Shown here: piece by piece, positions 24,390 to 35,860 of the stretch
Position numbering within the stretch: the stretch's first letter is position 1
Layout of the letters: the number at the start of each line of letters is the position of its first letter
DNA from: Paramarasmius palmivorus
Lineage: Eukaryota > Basidiomycota > Agaricomycetes > Agaricales > Marasmiaceae
Assembly (NCBI GenBank): GCA_037176845.1
Contig: JAYKXP010000111.1
Span: forward strand, 97,382-161,381
DNA length: 64,000 bases
Direction: 5' to 3'
Translations under genes and position numbers: made by a program
Notes under the pieces: generated by a model
Databases searched by the model: none
What the model was told of the DNA's origin: nothing
The model's input: only the letters and a program-made list of their open reading frames with translations

Positions 24390-25377
24390 TTGGATCAAGA
24401 TCCAATTCTCGGTGCTCGGCGTTGTATGATGAATAACGTTCGGCCGAGAACGATATATCGAGGTGAGGCAGCCCACGTTCAACGTTCATCACTTCAGCGC
24501 GAGCGTAATTCTGCCATATGTGCAATCCGCTCCTCGACGCAGAAGAGTTCAGTGATGTAGGGGTAGATGGACAAAATGCGGAGGATACTGTCCACCGAGG
24601 TATCGGCGATGGAGAGTGTGGTAATTTTTGCTGGGTGTATGCCTGAGAGGAAAGGGGAGCCGTTGGGAATCGTTAATTCTCGGAGGAGAGGCGCGTTGTG
24701 GATCTGGTACCATAACCAGGAATTTTCTGCGTCGACTTCGTTATCTAGGTGCATATAGACATACGAAAAGGATTCGAGTGTAGGAAAGGACAATCCTTGT
24801 CTCCAAGGTCGATGAATTGACGCAAGGGCTTCGGCCCTCAAAATCGGTGGTGAGAGTTTTACAGCGTGAAAACTCTGACACCAACGTTTCGAGTAAGGAG
24901 TATCCGTGCTGACCAAGATGCTCCTCAAGCTTCCCTGTCCCAGAATTGAAGGTGTGAGGTTGGTGGATACCAAGGTCCAGTAGCTGAGAACCTGAATTGA
25001 GGAGATAGAGTTCGACAATCCTCTTTCTATCCTTGCTAATGCGACACTATCACCCTCGACCAGAGCTTTGGTAGCCCGAGAATGATGCCTCTCCAATAGG
25101 CAGAGACGTGCGAGAGAACAAAAGGTAAGGCTCGCATCTCTGCGGAGCAGACATCGAGAGCGGAATGTTCAGATTGGCATACTAGGGTGAAGACTTCACT
25201 CCAGAGCTCCGAAGGAGTGCGATGAACGGCCGAATTCCAGTTCTTTCGTCCCTGTATGTGCTGTCTGAGCATCGCCTGCTTGGACGCGAGCTTGTGTAGA
25301 CGTTTCCAATTCCCGGGTACAACGCTCCAGCTCGCACTCTTCATTGACCATGAGTGTAAATGTTTGGGAGCGTCCAA
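24390..25377 (-). pseudogene. F-box protein, decayed copy 2
   Basis: The minus-strand N-terminus is open from 25,377 to 25,036 (KRLHKLASKQAMLRQHIQGR, then RTPSELWSEVFTLVCQSE, then LSHVSAYWRGIILGLPKLW). This is the usual helix plus F-box-like domain of agaricomycete F-box proteins. The frame then shifts; the body continues at 25,000-24,494 in other frames (SRCKTLTTDFEG; SFSYVYMHLDNEVDAENSWL; ITTLSIADTSVDSILRIL). Compared with copy 1, about 390 bases encoding the leucine-rich part are missing near 24,535. It stands divergently to the severin pseudogene at 25.9 kb, as copy 1 does. Confidence 0.65.
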
Positions 25378-25889
25378 CGTTGCTGGGCTCTGAGCGTGTT
25401 CGAGAGGTTTGGAAAGGGATAGTTGGGCGATTCATAGAGGTGAATTCGCTGCCAGTGGATGGTCCAGTTGGCATGTCTACAAGTCCTGAGGTTATGGATG
25501 TCGTATTAGTAGAACGATCAGGATAAAAGTCGACCTTGCACGTACCTATACCGTGGACGGTTGACGTTGGTTTTGAAGGTTGTAACTGTTCCAGTATCCC
25601 TTCATGTCCGCCCTTTATATCAAAGATCCTTTGTTCATTGTCTTGTATCCCTTGCAGCTGGAAACCACAAGGTTTTAATGCCTTGGATTCTCAAGAAAGA
25701 CATGATCTTATATGGAGAAATCCGAGGATAGGATGATGAGGATAAGGAGCATGGTGGTAGTTGAGGTGAATCAACGAGCGCTAATTCTCTCTTCAACAGT
25801 AACCACATCCTGCGATGGCCTCCTCCCAACCTGCTCTAGATGCTCACTGACATATATCGGTGATAGCTTGAGAAGAACGTACGCCAACA

Positions 25890-27044
25890 TGTAGGAGACA
25901 CTGAACCAGCTTGGTCTTCTGCCGGCCTCGTCCCTGGACTCCAAAATTTGGCGTATCGAAGATTTCCATGTTATCCCTTGGCCAGAAGAAAGGAAAGGAG
26001 AATTCTTTGACGGGGATTCGTATATCGTGCTTAATGTGAGTGACATATATTCCACCAACCGTTGAAAACTGAACGCTGACGTTGGTTATCGACAGACGTA
26101 CAAGAAAGACCCCGAGTCAGAAAAGCTCCCGTATGACCTACATTTCTGGCTAGGTGAAAACACGACGCAGGATGAAGCTGGTACAGCTGCGTATAAGACT
26201 GTCGAGTTGGACAATTGTGAGTTCTTCAAGTTGTCATACTTCCTTTTGCCTTCACTGATACCCGGACCCACACAGATCTCCATAGCCATCGACTCAATAC
26301 CGTGAAATTCAGAATCACGAATCTACCCGCTTTCTCTCGTGCTTTTCTTCATTTTGCTGAGTCCATGGTGATGTAGACTCTCGATTTCATCACGTCGAGG
26401 ATCTGCCTTCACTCGAGATCTTCCGCTTGTACCGTATCTCGAGTACTAAGTTTAACGGTGGTGTGGTTCTCCGAGAAGTACCCCAGTAGCGGAGAGCATA
26501 GCTCAGGGTGATATGCATGTCTTGGATGGAGGGGGGTAGCCAACTTTTCCAGCTCAAGACGAAGGAAAGTGTTGGCAAGGAAAGTTCGGTGCCGCAGATT
26601 TTGTGAGGAAGCCCGTTGAGAGAAGGAGCGAAGAAGGAAAGCTCGCAGGGGAAGGGTGAGATCGTTGTCTATGGTAAGATTTCTTCTAATTCTGGTTTTG
26701 AGGCTATACCTGATGTACCTAATCGCAGATGAAGGCACATTCGGCTTTGGCCTTTTCCTCGCCGAATTCAACAACCCAGACATGGGCGACCTACCGATGA
26801 TCCAAGTATGTCGATCACAAAACTAAATCCCGCATCGTTCAATCCGTATCTCAGACGCTACCTCCATAATCTCGCTTCGGAAGATGCGTACATTTCGGAC
26901 GCTTTCCCGCAAGCTGTGTATGTGTGGATTAGGGATAGTTCCGTGCTGCAGGAGAGGAGGCTGGCAGCTCAGTATGCTCGGAGGTATCTTTACCAAGGAG
27001 AAGGGAAGGACGTAGAAACGTCCATAAAAAGGGTGACGAAATAA
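25890..27044 (+). pseudogene. severin/gelsolin-family pseudogene, copy 2
   Basis: The plus strand keeps recognisable gelsolin repeats in order. The first is WSSAGLVPGLQ, then (after a one-base shift at about 25,937) KIWRIEDFHVIPWPEERKG and FFDGDSYIVLN. An intron of about 60 bases follows, then [20 protein letters not shown] and [15 protein letters not shown]. The second repeat is GDVDSRFHHVED, LEIFRLYRI and MSWMEGGSQLFQ, with stops. The third is SEDAYISDAFPQAVYVWIRD and AAQYARRYLYQGEGKDVETS. These match the 'F..GDSYIVL' and 'Y..HFWLG...SQDE.GTAA.K' signatures of severin, fragmin and gelsolin, which cut and cap actin filaments. A frameshift and stops mean it is not functional as read, unless the assembly contains errors. 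Confidence 0.8.
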
Positions 27045-27049
27045 ATGTT

Positions 27050-27390
27050 TTGGGACGCACTGTGTTGGCGTAGAAATGACAGGAAAAGAAAGGTGGCTCC
27101 AGCTTGTATCATGGCATGAGGATACAGTAGGTAGGTGTGCACGATATCTTGGGTTGTATTATTTACGCTATCGTTAGGTTTTCTTTATAGGCCAACAAAA
27201 TGTTTTCTTTTTTTTCCCCGCTCTCTCGAATACCCAGAAGACCTTGCTGAGCACAAAACAAGGATCACACAATCCATTCTCAACACTCTTAAGTACTGGG
27301 ATCGCGGTTATCTACACCACTGGCAGAACCTCGATCCCATGTTCAACATCTAAACTCTCCGAGAGATACAATGTTTAATTCAATCCTTGG
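27050..27390. other. spacer downstream of the severin pseudogene
   Basis: No coding signal was recognised. A T-rich run is at about 27,205-27,225. The plus-strand frame at 27,220-27,350 (EYPEDLAEHKTRITQSILNT) is not seen in the matching part of copy 1. Confidence 0.3.
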
Positions 27391-27399
27391 TTCTCAAGG

Positions 27400-27810
27400 C
27401 CCCGTGTTGGACGGTGTAGCCTAGGGTGCACTTCACAGCTCTTTTGCTCTTCCTACTCCGATAAGCATCGATACGCAGGTTGTCGAAGATGCTATGGTCC
27501 GAAGACGATATCCCTTGGAAGCACACATCACCGCAAGGGATTTCTAAGAGCGCCACGGACCCGTACTCGTAAAGTGCCTCGACCCTGGGTTCACTTTCAG
27601 CTTTCGATACACAGAAAGTACTGTTCCTGGTCGACAGACGACGGGAAAAGGACATGCCCAACACCTGGAAATTTGCCTCTTGGATCTGCACCAGCACCGG
27701 CTATGTAAAACATTGCATTTCCGCGGTGCGTGTACCTGTCGTATAGTTCCCATACATCGCTGACCGTCACATTGTCATAGGTCATTTGCAACGATAGTTT
27801 CCTCGCACTG
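27400..27810 (-). pseudogene. unidentified duplicated coding fragment, copy 2
   Basis: Minus-strand peptides VSDVWELYDRYTHRGNAMFY and IAGAGADPRGKFPGVGHVLF, and then in another frame VSKAESEPRVEALYEYGSVA and GDVCFQGISSSDHSIFDNLR, match the fragment at 4,960-5,340. A frameshift separates the two parts near 27,600 in both copies. The lesion may predate the duplication, or a short intron may lie here. The family is not recognised. Confidence 0.4.
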
Positions 27811-28009
27811 GAACGAAGATTCGGGTTTTATCGTACTGGTAACTCAGAGTATATTGCGAAAATGTACAGTACAGATCCCCAACAAAAGAAACTGACATGT
27901 GTAATCTGATCGGGCATATCGCAGTCGAGGGTGTCCGAGTGTCAGTGTAAATGCCCCTTGACGTCCTAGCATAGTACCTTGGTACGGGATGCTTTCGTTT
28001 AGCGGAAAG

Positions 28010-29860
28010 TATGGTTGGGCCAGGTATTATCGTCCGCGGTAGGTACGACGAGTATGTATCCTAGGATAACGCACTGAGATTACTGGGATATATCAAGCAA
28101 AGATGGACAAATGCTTACCTTAACCAATAACACGGAGCAACTCCCCATCTCGGAAAGGAAGAATAGCCAGCGTTGGCCGGGATTCAGAGTCTGCAAGTTG
28201 AAAGTTCTGGCCGATGTTGGATGGTCTAGATGTGCGAAGATGTTAGCTCGAGGGAAGAGAGAGGGAGTAGTGAAAAAGGAAACAAGAGACAAGTCACAGA
28301 GCGGATCGCAGCTCGAAGAAGAGTGCGTCAAAGTAACGATAGCGAAAAACAAACACGCAAAGGAAAGCCGGAACCGAATAGCAGGGTTACATACCTGTTC
28401 AAAACATCTTCCATGTGATAGCAGCCTAGACTTGTTGTCTCCGTCGTATAGTTCGTGTTTACGTCCAGTCTTCGTGTGTGCCATGTAATGTGCGATGAAG
28501 ACAGCGTTTGAGGGGTTCCATGAGGGGCTGGAAGTAGCCTTTGATCAGTGCTCGTTCTTTGAACCAGAGGTCACGAAGAAATTGCAGAAAGAGCGCAAAA
28601 TGTCGGGCTAGTGGGGGAGAGTAGCCGAGAAAAAGGAACACGTACTACAAAGCGCCCCAGCAATCATCGGCACTCCTGTTCCTGTGCCTTCCACCTTGCG
28701 TACGCTGACACGAGATTTCGACCAGGCAAAGAGCCGGTATTGATAGTTTTTACACGTTTCGTTGCTGCGATGTACCTATGCGATAAGGATTATGGTATAA
28801 GTATACAATCTTTGAGAGGAAATATGGGAGATGAAGTACGCACGAGGAATTATGCTGATAATGAGCTGTATACGACTCCTCCTGCTGGATAGCTGGGCCT
28901 AGTATGTGTATGTCAGTGAAGGGCAACAGACGGAGAAGAGATGCTGACCATACCCACTGTGCAATATAGCATCTTCATTGTTGTAGTCTTCTGGTGTCTG
29001 TACGCGTGCCATATGTACGCGCTTCGATATAAGAATGATTAGTCTCGTCAAGAAAAGGAGTAGGAAGAAAACTGACCTGACCACGTCAAACCCATTACCC
29101 AGCCCTTTCATCAAGGTACCTTTCCAACCGATCCTCGCAGTTCTACCATTCAACCCAAAGTTTCTCCTCTCCCCATTGCAATCTTCATCTAGGTCTCTCG
29201 TGCCTCGGTGTGCTCGCGATATCTGGGCCGCCAGATTTAGCGAGCATGTTTGATGAGGACAGATTGTTGGAGGGAATCTTCATGGCACGGAGCAGATGAG
29301 GAGGAAGTTGATTGATGGAGTGAGGAGGAGCGTGGTGAGGAGGCTAGCGCGTAGAGGACTTTGGCACAGGCATAGGTGGAGCAGTTGAATTTCATCGGTG
29401 TGAGCGCAAGATTTTCTTGGGTGTCCTGAAGGTAGCCTTGGATATTGGATGGATTCCAGAGAAAGGCAGAGTATGGAAGAGAGTTGACGTTAATAGGCGA
29501 ATTTCAACGTCAAGCGCAGTATTGGTTCCCTGGATAATGTGCAGTATGATCCCAACTGGCGCAGGTTGATGAATTGGGACAGAGGAGAGGTGAAGCCGTT
29601 GAGGTGGTGCGCGAAATGTTGAGCGTGATTATTCGTGAAAGAGCTAGGGGAGCAGGCTGAGTGTGGAAGGAGTAGAGAGCTCGGGAGACCGGTTCTTAGA
29701 TCTTGAGATCTTGAGAGACCGTGTATTGATGGTGCTTTTTGGCGCCTTGTATTTCTAGCAGATGAAGATATTGTCGTGTTGTAGCTGGCCAATGTTCTCA
29801 TCTGAATGGAGGAGGATGTATCTTGTGCGTGAAAACTTTCTGAAAAGGAAATTCGCAAGC
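28010..29860. repeat. duplication block A, distal part, copy 2
   Basis: This is the counterpart of 5,630-7,370. The plus-strand piece EKKEHVLQSAPAIIGTP (28,625-28,680) is also readable in copy 1 (EKKKHILQSGPAIIGTP) but shifts frame afterwards there. No intact gene was recognised in either copy. Confidence 0.45.
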
Positions 29861-29879
29861 GCTTACGGTATGCGTCTCT

Positions 29880-32130
29880 CCTTGTTCCCTTCTCACCATG
29901 TCGCCCAAACTTCCACTACACACGTCTCGAGACCCGACAAACCAACAACGCCCTTCAGCGTATGTCGACCGTCAATCAGGCTCGGATAGGCGAACACGAC
30001 GCGCAACGAAACGACTCCTACAGCCAGCCAAACTCGATTCCTTTGCGTCTCGACTTGACACAACCGTAATACGCCTCCAAGTCGTTTTGAGACCCAGATC
30101 GCGTATCATCCTGCCTCCTGTCCGCCTCGGCTCTCTTATTGCTACCCATGACACGAGAAAAACAGTAGGTCGGCAGTGACTATCCTCTGTCGACTTTTTC
30201 TTATCTTTTCTTCTCTCTATCTCAGTTCAGTCCGCTCCCTTTATACGCGGGATTTCATGGTATGCACCACCTGCTCTTTCCTTCGCTCGGGCTGAGTCTT
30301 GGATCGCAACAGACCTCGACTCGTACAAGGATAATCGACTATCTCATGTACGCCTCCAATCCCCATTCACACACAGACTGCGGCTAATAACAACTCTTTT
30401 CCTAGTTCACCCCAAATCAACCGCCCAGAAGAAGCACTATCGCATATCATGAAGGTTGGAGGAGGGAACGGAGATGCTTTGTACGTCGTTGGTTCACCAA
30501 TTCAACGCCCCAACTCATCTTCCACCACGCAGGGAACTTCACGTCCTTTACGGTGAAACTCTTGCCCGCACACGAACACGGGACGTGGAAGCTAGAGGTG
30601 TTTTGGAGACGGTTCTCGAGGCTAAAACCTGAGCAAAAGGTGGCGAAGGGGATATAATAGCTATCCAAGCAAAATTGTATCTCTCGAGTGTTGAGGCGGA
30701 TAGGTGAGGTTGAGGAGGCGATGAATCAGTGAGTTTGTTGTTGATTCCACTGGACGTGTAGGCTCTTACGGCGCATTTGCAGTGAAAGTGAACTCGTGAA
30801 GCCGTTCAAGCAAATCTCTCGACAGGACACTGTTATATACGCAGGTGGTTCGAGGCGGAGAATGCACGGGATCCTGTTTTAGAGGGGCTTGGTGGTAAGA
30901 AGTGGCTGAACATACCTTAGGCCCAAGCTCTCAGGGTGTCGAGTTCAAAGAGAGGTTTGGGGGTACCGGTGAAGAAGAGGTGTACGTTTGATTGGTAAGC
31001 TCTCCTTTTGACTTTGAGAGGCAATGCTGACCGGATCATTGGTTTAGCTCGAGAAACTTCAAAGTCGAGGAACACATTTCGAGAGTATGTACCTATTCAT
31101 CGCGTTCTTGAATAGCCTCGCGTACTGATGTTATTCACATTACAGGACGCCGGAATGCCCAGGGTATGGCGAGAAGAAGATCTGTAAAAGATCCACGTTC
31201 GACGATGCCCTTGGCGCTCGATTAGACGATTTGAATGGGGCACCAACGCGTGTTGTTGTCAAGCGCATGCGGTCCGTCTCTCGCGTCAACAGGTCGAGCA
31301 AGGACAACCTTGAGCGGCAAGGCATGTCCAAGGACGGTTTCCTGGCATTTCAGCCTAGGCCAAGAAACGGGATGATTGAGCGAGCATTCATTCCGTCGTT
31401 CACACTCTATGTCAGGGTATCGCATGATTGGAGACACTTGTTGAGTACAGGTATGTCTTGTGCATGTTGTTCCCGACATGAGATCGAGTATGTTGACGGC
31501 GGTGTAGGTTCTGAATCGGGGCACTCAGATGGCAGGGCGTTGTGTGCGCAGGATGTAGAGTATGAAGAAAAGGAAGTTGGGGGTGAGGAAGAGCCTAGGG
31601 CGGCTAGGGCTAGCGGTGTTGGTGTAGCGGGGGAGAAAGACAAAGGATCGAAGGAAATGGTGCTCGTGCTGGATGGAGCTTCAACTGACAAAGGGCTGAA
31701 CGAGCACGCATCAGGTGGTGCAATTCCTGGTACCTCTGTAATGTATATCCTCTGTACTATCTGTGTATTCATCGTGTATGTACTAATAGAAACCTGAATA
31801 CCCTTACAAAGTCGACGTTCAATTGGCCATGGATTCGGACAGTATGTTTATTCTATTCTTGTTCAGATACGAATATACAGGCACGCCAGGGTACTCTACA
31901 GATGTCCTTCAACCGTCCTGAACGCGTCCTCAATGCAGCGCATCCTGACCATTCGATGCTACTGGTGCTGTCGATGCTATTTTCAAGCACATTGCCAGTA
32001 GCAGGTCATCCGCCGAGGAGGTTGACTCCTCTACTCAGTGTCGGTTCTTGTTCCTGTATCATTTATATCTCGTCCTTTGGCTGCTACTTCCCCGGGTATC
32101 AGCCATGCACGGTGCAGAAGACACTATGTG
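29880..32130 (+). other. single-copy stretch with possible spliced gene, unidentified
   Basis: Plus-strand frames at 29,898-30,179, 30,440-30,660 and 31,231-31,797 could be exons of one gene. The last is open for about 180 codons, acidic in its middle (EYEEKEVGGEEEP), and ends with a hydrophobic tail (VMYILCTICVFIVYVLI) that could anchor a protein in a membrane. In that frame the first ATG is at about 31,264; the codon at 31,231 is TTG. No domain was recognised and the exon joins are uncertain. Confidence 0.3.
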
Positions 32131-32382
32131 TATTCATCTCTGCAGATTCAGCGAATCACTAAGTATAGCATGTTACATCGAGCCCATAATCGAGTGCTTC
32201 CGTGTATTGTAGCACTACCCAAAACCATAAGTACAGGAAACAAGACAAATAATAACACATCCATGAATCAGAACATGAAAAGTACACACTGCGTAATTTT
32301 CAAGAAATCACATAGAGTACCTATAGATGATCAGCGTGATGCTTTTAACGTGACGATGTGCGAGTCACTTACCAGAAGGAAA

Positions 32383-34746
32383 TTACGACCTTTTTCTCGT
32401 GTTTTTCGTCCGTATCTTTGGCTTTGGCTGCGTCTTCGGCGTCTTCCCAGAACGCTCACAGTGCCCAAGTCGTGCGCGTGAACCATCGGCTGTACCTCCT
32501 TCCAATACACTTCTCCAACTCTTACCCTGAGCTCGCCATGTCGGTATGGGAATCCGTGAAGGGCTGGCCTCGCTGACAAGGTAAGGGTGCTTTTGTTGAG
32601 GAACTGAGAGACGACCACGTAATGGAGTATCGACTCCTGGTTGAAACTTGACCTTGGAATGCGGTGTTGCCACGGGGATTCGTGAAGGCTTTGGTGCGGA
32701 AAATGTGAACGGAGACTGAGAGATCGTGACTGTTTCTGGGGAGTGCTAGTGAGATTGCGGAACTAACAGAGAACATTGAACAGAATACTGACCTTCAACC
32801 GCTGGAGGTGTATCAAGTTCATCTGGCATGCTTTGGTTGTCGGAAGTAGACGAGTTTTCTGTGAATCGTAGATTAACAACGTACCAACGACTGCGAGGAG
32901 ATTGTTGGTCTTACCATGAACTTCTTCAAACCGACTGGCCGCTGCCTTGTTATCGATGAGGATATCCAACTCTGGATATCCCAAACTCCGAGCAAAATCG
33001 GCAGTGGCAGGGTCGAAGCCACGAGCGACTTGCCAGTTGCGGATGGCAGTGTAGACATGGCTTGGCCATGTATAGGCTTTTACCTTATGAAAGAGTGAAT
33101 TATGTACATTCAGCTCTGGAACTCCCCATCGCCTACATTCCTCCTCCGTCATCTCAGATCGCCCATTCTCATCAAGAGACCAGAAATGGGTTCTGTTTTT
33201 TCCCCATGACTTGATTCCGGACACTGTCATGGGGAGAGGGTAGATGAAGAGGCAGATGGGTGGGGGTGTTTCAAATGGTAAGAGTCTTTGTTGATTCGAG
33301 GAGCTTGATGATGTTGATTCAAGAATGAGATCCGGGGGGTCAACTATAACTATGCAAAGGAAGAATGATGAGTTCAATCGTCGACATGGTGAAGGAGAGG
33401 ACATACAGTATTGTTCCTCTGTCCCCGACATCCTGCAGCCATCTATGATCCTTGAGCTTTGTGACAACCAACTCTCCCAAAATTTGTCATAGTCAAAGCG
33501 AAAACAAGCATCGACATCTGGGCCGTCTAGCTTCAAACTTTAGAAATCAGCACCCAAAACTGAACCATTACGCCCACGCTCACTCACCGAATCAGCCCAT
33601 CATCCAATACCATTTTATCCACCAACCCCTCTATCCTCCACATTTTCCACAACGCCCCACCATCCCGCCACCTCGCAACAGCCCCCAGTGAAGGGGAGTA
33701 TACAGTGTCAAAGCGGAGCCCATCGAAGGTTTCCGGGGTGTTTTCCGGTGGGATGTTGAGCGGCGCTTCACGAAAAAGGCTTTTGACCGATGAAATTGAG
33801 TAATGAAGCCATGCACATTCCACAATGATATGGTCCATCGTCGTTGAAGGGAATTGTTGGAAGAAGTGAAAGGAGATGTCGTCTTGTAGCATCTTTGCTG
33901 AGGATGGGATAGTAATTTCATCCAGGGTTTCGGCACGTTCAACAAAAAAATCAAGCCCCTTGGGTCCCTTGGTCAGAGTCCCTCTCGTGTTCAACCATAT
34001 CTCCGAGACATAGCAATCCAATTTCCTCTAAAAGAACAACGTGTTAGCTTTGCGGGCATAGTAAACACCACGTTTAGGACGCACCGACAACCAATAAACA
34101 AAGAGATCCCCCCAGAACGAGTTTTTGTAGAAATGCCCAAGAGGAACAAGCTCTATCACGCGAACTTGATCAGTATACGGCATTGCTGAAGGGGGAGGAC
34201 TCACCGTCATGGAAGATCAAGAACGGGACGTTGGATTGGTTCAGGCCGTAGAGTTGCCATGCGTTCGGGGACCTAGCTGGTTGTCAGTGAAGTTGTTGGG
34301 TGGGGAAGGCGGTAACGAACCTGTTTTGTGAAAAACGACGGAAATCTTTCTCCCAAACTTCTCGTGCCTCCTGGCCTTCATATTCGATGGCGGTGAACTT
34401 GGGTTGGTGCTTAGCCAATCCGACACTGTAGATCTTCCTCTGGACTGTACGAGGTGCATCACATCTGCAGTTCCAAGACCAGTGACCGCAGACCAATATA
34501 TCATCACAATGGATCTCTTCCAAGAGATGGATTTCCCCTGTTTTTAAGCGTTCGAACTGTGATTTTCGTTTTCAGTCGATGAATATACATCACAGCCAGA
34601 GCCCGTACCTCGTCGTATTCCGTAGGCTCTTCATCCGCTCGTGAATTGATATGGACGACACCCCCTGTGACGTTGAATTGGTCACGCGATACGTTGTTGA
34701 TAGCTTGACCGCTAAAGATAAAGTGCGAGGCGTTGTTGAAGGCCAT
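32383..34746 (-). CDS. nine-exon agaricomycete family protein, paralogue 2 (644 aa)
   Basis: Exons (minus strand): 34746-34609, 34556-34321, 34272-34205, 34152-34085, 34027-33588, 33537-33407, 33349-32915, 32858-32793 and 32735-32383. All introns are GT-AG and 48-57 bases, at the same places and phases as in paralogue 1; exons 3 and 4 are 68 bases in all three copies. Motifs in order are INNVSRDQFNV, a cysteine cluster (C-x5-C-x-C), YEGQEAREVWEKDF, WQLYGLNQ, FLIFHDE, LRFDTVYSPSLGAVARW, WESWLSQSSRIIDGC, HFWSLDENG and ARGFDPATADFARSLG. The last exon is long and basic at its end (PKPKIRTKNTRKRS). The segment matching the SILGKR repeats of paralogue 3 is present in the DNA, but in another frame. 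Function unknown; the large, uninterrupted spliced frame argues that it is expressed. Confidence 0.75.
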
Positions 34747-35149
34747 TATTGGCGAAGGAGGACTAGGGCTGAGGGGTTTGGTGGCGGTAGTTGAATAACA
34801 AGAGAGGCTGTGGAGTGCACGAGGCATCCGACAGGTTTATAGCTGTTGGACGCACGATGTGATGGACAGGTAAAATGGCCGGTGATCTCCAGAGGGCGTT
34901 AGTGTGGATGCTGTAGTAGGCGCTAGTCTTCCTGTACGTGCCTTGGACTGTGTGGAAAGTTGAGTGGGATGGCGACTGTTGTGAACGCATCGCGGAGAGT
35001 AATGAGTCTGAGTTGTTCCATCAAGTGGCCTTGTCGCTGAGCGCTTGAACGTCGAACGTTGAATCTGAACTTGACTTGTTCTTGATTTAACCTGAAGAGT
35101 AGATGAATGGACAGAAAAAAAAAAGACCGGCTCACCTTCGTCCATGTGT

Positions 35150-35860
35150 TCCAGCTATCTAATCTTATCGCGCTATGATTACATCGTTAAACGTTACGCC
35201 CCCTAGACTTGGTTGCCCCACAACCACCATGTCCTCCTTACCTTCTTCAATCGACCTTGTAATTTCTTTACGCTCATCATCCAGTACCGCCTACACACAA
35301 CTTCTTCACTTCCTTCATTCCTCTGGTCTCCAGCCTGAGGCAGTCGGCCAACAAAGTGTTCTCCCATCTTCTCCGCTGTCTTCTTCAAGCCGAACGCGAT
35401 GAAGCTTTTCCTGCAGGCTTCCATGTACCATTTAGCCCAAAAGATTGTGTTCGACTCATTCACCAATACATCTCTAGCTTAGGAATCTCCCCAGAGTGTC
35501 AGGGAATGGTCAGCGTACATCAGATTGAAGGACGGCATATTCCGTCTGTCTGCACGATAAACCATTCAATGACGAGTAGATACACGCGTATACGACAGGA
35601 AAAGGCTGGAAAGTTGGTCTAGAACACAAGGCGCCCTTATTTGCTCCATACAGGAGCCCTCTGAAAACAAATGCCCTTTCACTCTAAGTAAAGCCTCAGA
35701 GCGCTGAGGATTGCCTTGAAGGATGATGGATCGGTCAGGAATTATTGATTGTGTTGGTTAGCGACAATGATGTACATGCGTGTCGACTGAAAACAAGCCA
35801 ATTGGAAACCAGTTATCTGTCCCAAACCTTCCAGCCCGAGTAAACCCAAACGCTAGCGCT
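35150..35860. other. unassigned stretch between nine-exon paralogue 2 and block D copy 2
   Basis: No domain was recognised. A plus-strand frame at 35,175-35,402 is serine- and leucine-rich. It continues in another frame to 35,622 (GFHVPFSPKDCVRLIHQYIS), which may be a decayed small gene. Confidence 0.25.
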
